From an uncultured Chloroflexota bacterium (GTDB lineage Bacteria > Chloroflexota > Limnocylindria > Limnocylindrales > CSP1-4): a DNA stretch of 28,907 nucleotides. The DNA lies in NCBI GenBank assembly GCA_903930745.1, contig CAIYZX010000671.1:1-28907 (forward strand), in the 5' to 3' direction. The position numbers were made by a program, and so were the translations under genes. The notes under the pieces are model-generated. The model was given only the letters and a program-made list of their open reading frames with translations, did not search any database and was not told the DNA's origin. Shown here piece by piece: positions 1 through 5,837 of this stretch (position 1 is its first letter; each line of letters begins with the position of its first letter).

Positions 1-33
1 CCGCCGGCAACGGTGGTGACCACGACGCACTGA
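1..33 (+). CDS. Possible last codons of an upstream gene (partial)
   Basis: Frame 1 is open from the left edge and ends at a TGA at 31-33, giving a ten-residue tail PPATVVTTTH. A terminator-like hairpin follows about 50 bases later, which fits the end of a transcription unit. Ten codons are too few to prove coding or to identify a product. Hook or hook-cap genes often sit upstream of flbD, so one of those is possible, but this is only a guess from gene order. Confidence 0.25.
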   Translation, partial: PPATVVTTTH

Positions 34-85
34 CGCTTCGGGTGGGGGTCGGTCCCGCCCGGACGGCACCTCGCGCGGATCGCGT

Positions 86-109
86 CGCGGGCCTTGTCGG
101 AGGCCCGCG
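86..109 (+). terminator. Terminator-like GC hairpin
   Basis: Perfect 9-bp inverted repeat: CGCGGGCCT (86-94) and AGGCCCGCG (101-109) around a 6-base loop. Only a short pyrimidine-rich stretch with three Ts (113-120) follows instead of a U-run, as is common in very GC-rich genomes. It lies after the TGA at 31-33 and before the regulator gene, so it probably separates two units. A leader structure for the downstream mRNA is the alternative. Confidence 0.55.
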
Positions 110-124
110 TCGCCCCCTTTCCGC

Positions 125-163
125 GTAGGACAGGGTACGGCCGTGTGTCGGCATGTCTCCTAC
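125..163. promoter_or_regulatory. Inverted repeat GTAGGA-N27-TCCTAC
   Basis: GTAGGA (125-130) and TCCTAC (158-163) are exact reverse complements, 27 bases apart, upstream of the LuxR-type regulator. The heptamer GTAGGAC recurs at 14748-14754 upstream of flgM. It could be a pair of operator half-sites. No confident -35/-10 pair was recognised in the 1-336 region. Confidence 0.25.
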
Positions 164-205
164 CCCGTCCGGGTGTGTCCCGTGCCCCCCGTGCGTGTGC
201 TCCCT

Positions 206-236
206 CCTAGCCATGTTCCCGCGACATGCCCCTAGG
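206..236. promoter_or_regulatory. Composite dyad upstream of regulator gene
   Basis: Two nested inverted repeats share an axis: CCTAG (206-210) with CTAGG (232-236), and CATGT (212-216) with ACATG (224-228), around a 7-base centre. The right arm also contains the 10-base palindrome CCCCTAGGGG (229-238). It sits about 100 bases before the regulator start, suiting an operator (LuxR-type regulators often bind dyads) or a leader hairpin. The remaining bases of 1-336 show no gene. Confidence 0.35.
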
Positions 237-336
237 GGACTATCTCGTCACCGCCGACGGCAGACCGACCAGGCCTTCGGCGACCCCGAAAGCCACCGGA
301 CCGCGAGGTCCCCCCAACCCCGAGGGAGCCACCGAC

Positions 337-1062
337 ATGGCACTCGCAGCACTGTCTCCCCGTCGTCCCATCGCCGGCGCCTCCGCCGCCGCCGACCAGC
401 TCCGCCGCCGCCTCCCGGTGCGGACGCTCGTGGTCCACCAGGCCGAGGTTGTCCGCGCCGGGGTCTCCACGCTGCTGACCACCGCCGGGCTGTGCGAGAC
501 GACCCACGTCGCCTCCGCGTTCGAGGCCTTCCGCCTTGCCGGCGCCACCCGCCCGGACCTCATCCTGTTTGACTTCCGCCACGGCGAGGGCCCGGAGGCC
601 ACCCGCCTCCTCGCCAGCCTCTGGCCGCGCCCGCGCCTCGTCGCCCTGGTCGCCGCAGGCTCCCCGGTCACCCCGGAGGCCTGTCTGCGCGCCGGCGCCG
701 ATGCCGCCATCTCCATCGAGAACGTCTCCGGCGCCCAGTTCCTGGCCGCCGTTGAGCACGCCGTTGACGGCCGCGGCCCGGCGATCGCCGGCTTCCCGCG
801 CACCGGGAACCATCCCCTCGAGGCCGAGGCGGACGAGAGCCCCACCGCGATGCTCACGCCGCGCGAGCGCGAGATGCTCTTCCTCATCGGCGAGGGCCTC
901 TCCAACCGCGAGATCGCCGAGAGCCTGGTCCTGTCCGTGAAGACCGTTGAGACCCACCGCGCCAACCTGTCGCGCAAGCTCAACGTCCGCTCGCGCGCCG
1001 GCCTCATGCGGCTCGCCATGGGCATCCGTCTCGGTGGCGCCACCGCCGCGACCTCGCTCTAG
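337..1062 (+). CDS. LuxR/NarL-type regulator with degenerate receiver domain
   Basis: A 241-residue DNA-binding protein. Residues about 28-145 have the shape of a response-regulator receiver. Residues about 172-234 form a clear LuxR-type helix-turn-helix (LTPREREML, GLSNREIA, SVKTVETHR). The candidate phospho-acceptor Asp79 (LILFDFR) is kept. The usual acidic pair is His-Gln (VVHQAEVVRAG), and the conserved Thr and Lys positions are not recognisable. Phosphorylation-independent or ligand control is therefore likely (inference). The start at 337 is chosen because GAGGGAG (322-328) lies 8 bases upstream; an in-frame ATG at 226 falls inside an inverted repeat. It heads the flagellar run, 33 bases before flbD, so it may be its regulator. 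Confidence 0.85.
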   Translation: MALAALSPRRPIAGASAAADQLRRRLPVRTLVVHQAEVVRAGVSTLLTTAGLCETTHVASAFEAFRLAGATRPDLILFDFRHGEGPEATRLLASLWPRPRLVALVAAGSPVTPEACLRAGADAAISIENVSGAQFLAAVEHAVDGRGPAIAGFPRTGNHPLEAEADESPTAMLTPREREMLFLIGEGLSNREIAESLVLSVKTVETHRANLSRKLNVRSRAGLMRLAMGIRLGGATAATSL

Positions 1063-1095
1063 GTCCCGGTTCCCTCGGCTCGGGAGGGCCGTGCC

Positions 1096-1407
1096 ATGAT
1101 CCCTGTCACCCGCCCCGACGGCAGCACCCTGCTCATCAACCCCGATCGCATCGAGACGATCGAGGACACGCCGGACTGCATCATCACGATGGCCGACGGC
1201 AAGAAGCTCCTCGTCCGCGAGAGCTCCGCCGAGGTCGCCTCGCGGTTCACCGCCTACCAGAAGGCCATCCGCATGCCCAACAGCCGCTTCGGCGGCCGGC
1301 GGGTTGGCGATCCGCCCGCGGAGATGGACCCGGCCCGCTACACGCATCCCGGACGCGGCCAGGGCGCGAACCTGCGCATCGGACGCCGCGAGGATGACGA
1401 GGCATGA
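1096..1407 (+). CDS. flbD: FlbD/SwrD family flagellar protein
   Basis: A 103-residue cytoplasmic protein. The first 60 or so residues match the small FlbD family: an N-terminal MIPVTRPDG, then LLINPDRIETIEDTPDCIITMADGK, then the LLVRESSAEV segment. Family members are usually 60-80 residues and sit directly before motA, as here. In Bacillus the homologue SwrD raises flagellar motor power. The extra C-terminal 35-40 residues are basic and Pro/Gly-rich, probably disordered. The start has GGGAGGG (1082-1088) 7 bases upstream. The stop overlaps the motA start (ATGA). Confidence 0.85.
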   Translation: MIPVTRPDGSTLLINPDRIETIEDTPDCIITMADGKKLLVRESSAEVASRFTAYQKAIRMPNSRFGGRRVGDPPAEMDPARYTHPGRGQGANLRIGRREDDEA

Positions 1408-2204
1408 TCGGCATCCTGATCGGCGTTGGTGCCGTCATCATCACGTTCATGCTCAAGGGCGTGAGCCCGACGATCCTGATCAACCTGCCGTCGATCTTCA
1501 TCGTCATCGTGGGCTCCATCGGCGCCGTCGTGGCGTCCTTCGGCCTCCCGGCGTTCATGAACATCGGCAAGACGTTCATGCTGGGGTCCAAGCCCTACAC
1601 CGGCAACATCGTGGCCACCAGGATCATGCTCGTGGACTTTGCCAAGCGGGCCCGCCAGGGCGGCCTGCTGACGCTGGAGACGGACGTCGAGCAGCTCGAG
1701 AACCGGTTCCTCAAGCGCGGTCTCCAGATGGTCATCGACTCCATGGAGCCCGAGGACGTGGAGGCGATCCTGGAGCTGGAGGTGGAGGCGCTCCAGCGCC
1801 GCCACGCCGTCGCCCACCAGCAGTGGGGCCTGTGGGCAGGCTACGCGCCCACGTTCGGCATCCTGGGCGCGGTCATGGGCCTGATCGCGGTCATGGCGCA
1901 CCTCTCCGAGCCGGAGAAGCTGGGCGCCGGCATCCAGGTCGCGTTCATCGCCACCCTCCTCGCCGTGGGCCTCGCCAACATCCTGTTCATGCCCATCTCC
2001 GTCGCGCTCAAGGGCCGCACCGCGGCAGAGGTGAACGAGATGAACATGTCGATCGCGGGCATCCTCGCGATCCAGGCCGGCGAGAAGTGGCCCGTCGTGG
2101 AGGCCAAGCTGGACACGTTCCTGTCCCGCGAGGACAAGGCGAGGCTGGCGGCCAAGGCCGCCGAGGCGAAGGGCGGGGCAACGGCCGCCGCCGAGGCCCT
2201 CTAG
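1404..2204 (+). CDS. motA: Flagellar stator protein MotA
   Basis: A 266-residue inner-membrane protein of normal MotA length. It forms the ion-channel stator with MotB and pushes on the rotor protein FliG. There are four hydrophobic segments: about 1-18, 27-50, and a pair around 146-168 and 178-200. A long cytoplasmic loop rich in charged residues separates the pairs (RARQGGLLTLETD, then LEVEALQRRH). TM3 carries the family motif YAPTFGILGAVMGLI with the conserved Pro149. The C-terminal tail is Ala/Lys/Glu-rich. The start codon overlaps the flbD stop by four bases, so translation is probably coupled, and motB follows after two bases. Proton versus sodium use cannot be read with confidence. Confidence 0.95.
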   Translation: MIGILIGVGAVIITFMLKGVSPTILINLPSIFIVIVGSIGAVVASFGLPAFMNIGKTFMLGSKPYTGNIVATRIMLVDFAKRARQGGLLTLETDVEQLENRFLKRGLQMVIDSMEPEDVEAILELEVEALQRRHAVAHQQWGLWAGYAPTFGILGAVMGLIAVMAHLSEPEKLGAGIQVAFIATLLAVGLANILFMPISVALKGRTAAEVNEMNMSIAGILAIQAGEKWPVVEAKLDTFLSREDKARLAAKAAEAKGGATAAAEAL

Positions 2205-2206
2205 CC

Positions 2207-3007
2207 ATGAGCAAGAAGCACAAGGGAGGAGGCCACGGCGACGTCCACGCGGACGAGCGCTGGCTGGTCACCTACGCCGACATGATCACCCTGCTCCTGG
2301 CGGTCTTCATCGTCATGTACGCCCTCTCGGACATCAGCGTGCGCAAGTTCAACGACTTCGCGCAGTCGTTGTCCGCCGCGTTCAACACGGACGTGTTCTC
2401 CGGGACCAGCCAGTTCACGGTCTCCGCCGGTGTCCAGACCGCGCCGGAGACGGGCCAGCAGCAGTCCGGCGTGGGCTTCGTGTCCGGGCAGACACAGGCC
2501 CTCAAGGTGGCCATCCAGAGCTACGCCATCGAGCACGGCCTTGGCGACAAGGTCTCCGTGGGCGAGGTGGACAAGGGCGTCGAGATCAAGATCGAGACCA
2601 AGGACCTGTTGTTCGCCCCCGGTCGCGCGCGCCTCCTGTCCACGGACATCCTCCAGAAGGTGGCCGACTCGCTGAAGCCCATCGCCGGGACCACGGTCCA
2701 GGTCTGGGGCCACACGGACGACCAGCAGCCCACCGGCGGCCTGTACGCGGACAACTTCGAGCTCTCCGTGGCCCGTGCGATGGCCGTCATGCAGTTCCTG
2801 CGTGGCGCCGGCATCGACGAATCCCGCCTCCGGGTTGGGGGCGCCGCCGAGTACGAGCCCGTTGGGCCCAACGCCACCGAAGAGCAGCGGGCCAGGAACC
2901 GCTACGTGTCCATCCTCGTCGAGTCGGGCCCGACGGCGTCCGGCGCCACCCCGGCCCCGGACATCCTCGTGCCCACCCTTGAGCCCATCGTGGAGACCCA
3001 GCCGTGA
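2207..3007 (+). CDS. motB: Flagellar stator protein MotB
   Basis: A 266-residue MotB. It has a short basic N-terminus and a single transmembrane helix at about 22-42 beginning YADMITLLLAVF. Asp25 is the expected ion-binding residue. A linker follows, then a periplasmic OmpA-like peptidoglycan-binding domain at about 135-245 (VQVWGHTDD, LSVARAMAVMQFL, EEQRARNRYVSILVE). A further in-frame upstream start at 1304 lies within flbD/motA and is rejected in favour of 2207, two bases after the motA stop. Its stop overlaps the GTG of fliL. Length and domain order are normal; the last 20 residues are Pro/Thr-rich. Confidence 0.95.
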   Translation: MSKKHKGGGHGDVHADERWLVTYADMITLLLAVFIVMYALSDISVRKFNDFAQSLSAAFNTDVFSGTSQFTVSAGVQTAPETGQQQSGVGFVSGQTQALKVAIQSYAIEHGLGDKVSVGEVDKGVEIKIETKDLLFAPGRARLLSTDILQKVADSLKPIAGTTVQVWGHTDDQQPTGGLYADNFELSVARAMAVMQFLRGAGIDESRLRVGGAAEYEPVGPNATEEQRARNRYVSILVESGPTASGATPAPDILVPTLEPIVETQP

Positions 3008-3543
3008 AGAAGAAGGGCGCCATCATCATCGGCGTCGTCGTCGGCCTCGCCGTCGCAGCCGCCATCGCCGTCGTTGCCGTCATGGTCTTCCGCGTGCTGG
3101 ACAAGCACCAGGTCCCGGATCCGGGCGAGGGTCAGCACGGCGCCATGATCGCGCTCGCGGACCAGGTCGTGAACCTCACGCCCTCCAAGGACGGCACCGG
3201 CTACCGCTACTGCAAGATCGGCGTGACCCTCGAGGTCCGGCCGGCCACCCCTGAGTTCTACAAGCTTGAGGGCGAGCCGCGCGTGGCCGCGGAGAAGGAG
3301 GCCGAGAAGGTCTACGAGTCCGTCCTGCCGCTGCTCGCGGACCAGGTGGGCAAGGCCGTCGCCGCGATGGACTCCGCCACGCTGGGGACGCCGGCGGGCC
3401 GTGCCGAGCTGCAGCAGACGCTGCAGGAGGGGTTCAGGGAGATCCTCGGCAAGACCGAGGCGACCACGAACCCCAGCGGCAACAACGAGGACGGCGTGTA
3501 CCGCTTCCTCAACCTGTACTTCACCACCCTCGTGATGCAGTAA
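3004..3543 (+). CDS. fliL: Flagellar basal body-associated protein FliL
   Basis: A 179-residue single-pass membrane protein. A basic start (MKKKG) leads into a strong hydrophobic helix at about 5-31, followed by a periplasmic FliL domain (LADQVVNLTPSKDGTGYRYCKIGVTLEV, ending YRFLNLYFTTLVMQ). FliL rings surround and stabilise stator units and support torque. The GTG start overlaps the motB stop (GTGA), typical for this locus. Position between motB and fliM is the usual one. Nothing unusual seen. Confidence 0.92.
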   Translation: MKKKGAIIIGVVVGLAVAAAIAVVAVMVFRVLDKHQVPDPGEGQHGAMIALADQVVNLTPSKDGTGYRYCKIGVTLEVRPATPEFYKLEGEPRVAAEKEAEKVYESVLPLLADQVGKAVAAMDSATLGTPAGRAELQQTLQEGFREILGKTEATTNPSGNNEDGVYRFLNLYFTTLVMQ

Positions 3544-3554
3544 GGGAGCGTGTG

Positions 3555-4601
3555 ATGGCGAATCTCACCCAGCTCCAGGTCAACGCCCTCCTGCTGGAGA
3601 AGGACGGCCCAGGCCAGTCCGACGGGCCGGTCAAGGCACCGAAGCCCGCCAAGGTCTATGACTTCCGCCGCCCGGACAAGTTCTCCAAGGACCAGCTCTC
3701 CACGCTCGCCCAGGTCCACGATGACTTCGGGCAGAAGGCCGCGAACGAGCTGTCCGCCCGCGTGGGCTTCCAGCCGCAGCCGATGCGCATCACGCTGGAG
3801 TCCACGGACCAGATGCTCTGGAAGCAGTACGTGGAGGACCTGCAGCTCAAGGAGCAGCTGCCGGCGTACCTCGCCGTCTACCAGGCGCCGGAGTTCGGTC
3901 CGGACGCGCGCTTCCTCATCGAGATCGACCTGCCGCTCGTCAAGGGGCTGGTGGACCGGCTCCTCGGCGGGGCAGGCCTGCTCGGGCCGCGTGAGGCCCC
4001 AACGCCAATCGAGGCGCCGCTCATCATCCGCAACATCATGGATCCGCTTGGGGCGGCGCTCAAGGAGGCCTGGGGCCGCGTCGCAGAGATCAGCCCGTTC
4101 ATGGACCCGGACAAGACGAACCCGGCATACCAGCCCAACGGCCTCCGGGTCGCGGCGCAGACGGACGTCGTGGTTGTCATGAAGCTCAAGGTCGCCTACG
4201 AGGTGGGCAGGCTGGAGGGCGGCTCGCCCCGAACGGTCCAGAGCCACATCTCGGTCTGCATCCCGCACAGCACCCTCGAGCCGGTCCTGGACAAGCTGTC
4301 CGCGGCCACCCTCTGGGAGACCAAGTCCAAGGAGCCGGACCTCTCCATCCGGCAGGACCTGACCAGCAGCCTCCAGGCCGTGGAAATTCCGCTCACCGCC
4401 ATCCTGGGCGGCGTGGAGCTCCCGGTGGACGCCCTGGCCGGCCTCAAGCCCGGCGACATCATCCGCTTCGCCGAGCGCATCGATCACCCCGTGCGCCTCA
4501 CCATCATGGACCGAGCCGTGGCATGGGCCACACCCGGCCGGGTGGGGGATCGCGTCGCCGTTCGTCTTCTCACCCCCCTGCAGCAGCTGATGGAGGCCTG
4601 A
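3555..4601 (+). CDS. fliM: Flagellar motor switch protein FliM
   Basis: A 348-residue C-ring protein. Residues 4-13 (LTQLQVNALL) correspond to the N-terminal CheY-P docking peptide, usually L-S-Q-x-E-I-D-A-L-L, but the Glu and Asp are replaced by Gln8 and Asn10. The CheC-like middle domain contains the GGxG motif (LLGGAGLL, residues about 137-144). The C-terminal SpoA domain covers about 265-345. The ATG at 3555 is preferred: AGGGAG (3543-3548) is 6 bases upstream, while a GTG at 3552 would leave only 3. It binds FliG and FliN and sets rotation direction. The next gene starts 3 bases after the stop. Confidence 0.94.
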   Translation: MANLTQLQVNALLLEKDGPGQSDGPVKAPKPAKVYDFRRPDKFSKDQLSTLAQVHDDFGQKAANELSARVGFQPQPMRITLESTDQMLWKQYVEDLQLKEQLPAYLAVYQAPEFGPDARFLIEIDLPLVKGLVDRLLGGAGLLGPREAPTPIEAPLIIRNIMDPLGAALKEAWGRVAEISPFMDPDKTNPAYQPNGLRVAAQTDVVVVMKLKVAYEVGRLEGGSPRTVQSHISVCIPHSTLEPVLDKLSAATLWETKSKEPDLSIRQDLTSSLQAVEIPLTAILGGVELPVDALAGLKPGDIIRFAERIDHPVRLTIMDRAVAWATPGRVGDRVAVRLLTPLQQLMEA

Positions 4602-4604
4602 GCC

Positions 4605-5834
4605 GTGAGCTGGGACACGCTGGCCTGGCGACAGGCCGATGCCAACAACCCGGAGGGGATCGCTCCGATCCTCTCCGAGAAGGACCTGCTGAAGTCCGCC
4701 CTGGACGAGGCGGTCAGCGCCCTCTACATGGGCACGATCCAGATCACGAACGTGGAGGTGGCGGACCTGCCGTCCGCCGCCGACCTGCCCATGGACTTCA
4801 TGGCGGTCGCCACGTTCGAGCTCCTGGGCAAGGAGCGCACCGTTCTCAAGGTGGCGCTGGACCCGAATGGCGGCACGCAGCTCAACGGCGCCCTGGTGGA
4901 CGCGGGCGAGCTGGGCTGGCCGCTCGCGGAGGCCCTCGACCAGGCGGTTGAGGCCATCGCGGGCGAGGGCCTGCAGGCGCAGATGGACATGGACGCCACC
5001 CTCCCGGTGGGCGAGCCCCTGGTCCTCTTCCGAGTCACGTTCGCCGACACGGACGGCGGCTCGGTGGGGCTGTGCCTCGCCACCCTGGCGGAGGTCCCGT
5101 CGGATCTCGCGATGCACCTGATCCTCGTCAAGGAGATGGGCAAGATCCAGCTGGAGCCCCCGAAGCCGAAGGTGACCCAGCCCGCGGCCGCCGCCCAGCC
5201 GGCACCCGCCCCCGGGCCCGCCCAGGCGCCAGCGCCCGAGGCGACGCCCGGCGCGACGCCCGGCTACCCGGGGATGCCCGGCTACCCGGGAGCTGCGTAC
5301 CCGGGCATGCCCGGCGCGACGCCCGGCTACCCGGGGATGCCCGGCTACCCGGGAGCTGCGTACCCGGGCATGCCCGGCGCGATGCCCGGCTACCCGGGAG
5401 CCGCGTACCCGGGCATGCCCGCCGGCCCCGGCGGCTACCCCGGCATGCCGATCGTCCCGGGCTACCCGGGACCGGCCGCCGCGGTGCCCAACGGTGGCTA
5501 CCCGTCCAACGTGCGCCCGCTGACGCTGGAGGACCTCGCCGCCTCCGGCGGCTCCGGCGGCGGATCGAGCGCCATGGACCTGCTCTTCGGCGTCAGCCTC
5601 GAGGTCACGGTGGAGATCGGCCGGACCCGGATGTCCATCCGCGACGTGCTCGCGCTGGGTCCCGGCTCCCTGGTCCCCCTGGACAAGCTGGCGTCCGAGA
5701 AGGTTGACGTTCTTGTGAACGGGCACCAGATCGCGACCGGTGAGGTGGTGGTCGTCGAGGACAACTTCGGCGTCCGCATCACCGAGGTCTCGTCCCGGGC
5801 CCGCCGTCTCGCCATGGGAGAGGGGGTCGCGTAG
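4605..5834 (+). CDS. fliN: Long FliN/FliY-like switch protein with Gly-Pro-Tyr repeat linker
   Basis: A 409-residue protein, far longer than ordinary FliN (about 100-140). Residues 1-190 form a CheC/FliY-like alpha/beta region. The paired E-x-x-N phosphatase motifs of CheC/FliY are not visible (the candidate helices read EAVS and QAVE). Residues about 195-310 are a Pro/Ala/Gly/Tyr low-complexity linker with exact 21-residue repeats. Residues about 324-395 form a SpoA/FliN domain (MDLLFGVSLEVTVEIGRTRMSIRDVL, then VLVNGHQIATGEVVVVEDNFGVRITEV). It should sit at the bottom of the C-ring with FliM. The GTG start has GGAGG 8 bases upstream. Calling it fliN rather than fliY is a choice, because the phosphatase residues look absent. 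Confidence 0.88.
   Translation: MSWDTLAWRQADANNPEGIAPILSEKDLLKSALDEAVSALYMGTIQITNVEVADLPSAADLPMDFMAVATFELLGKERTVLKVALDPNGGTQLNGALVDAGELGWPLAEALDQAVEAIAGEGLQAQMDMDATLPVGEPLVLFRVTFADTDGGSVGLCLATLAEVPSDLAMHLILVKEMGKIQLEPPKPKVTQPAAAAQPAPAPGPAQAPAPEATPGATPGYPGMPGYPGAAYPGMPGATPGYPGMPGYPGAAYPGMPGAMPGYPGAAYPGMPAGPGGYPGMPIVPGYPGPAAAVPNGGYPSNVRPLTLEDLAASGGSGGGSSAMDLLFGVSLEVTVEIGRTRMSIRDVLALGPGSLVPLDKLASEKVDVLVNGHQIATGEVVVVEDNFGVRITEVSSRARRLAMGEGVA
5247..5417 (+). repeat. In-frame 63-bp tandem repeat in fliN
   Basis: Two identical 63-base copies (5247-5309 and 5310-5372) are followed by a diverged 45-base copy lacking 18 bases (5373-5417). Each full copy encodes 21 residues built from PGYPGMPGYPGAAYPGM-type blocks (residues 215-235, 236-256, 257-271). 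Looser GGYPGMP and PGYPGP echoes continue to about 5475. The exact DNA identity implies recent duplication, and copy number may vary between strains. Confidence 0.95.
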
Positions 5835-5837
5835 ATC

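Noticed and set aside
226..336. Upstream ATG at 226 as start of the LuxR-type regulator
   Set aside because: It lies within the right arm of an inverted repeat, has no ribosome-binding site, and adds a low-complexity lead. The ATG at 337 has GAGGGAG at the right distance.
1..336. c-di-GMP or other known riboswitch in the leader
   Set aside because: The hairpin at 86-109 and the dyads do not match any riboswitch core I recognise.
5247..5417. Tandem repeat as a mobile element or CRISPR-like array
   Set aside because: The copies are directly adjacent without spacers, multiples of three, in frame and within an intact gene, so this is a coding repeat.
4605..5834. FliN-like gene as an active FliY phosphatase
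   Set aside because: The N-domain resembles CheC/FliY, but no E-x-x-N motif pair could be found in the candidate helices, so activity is not claimed.
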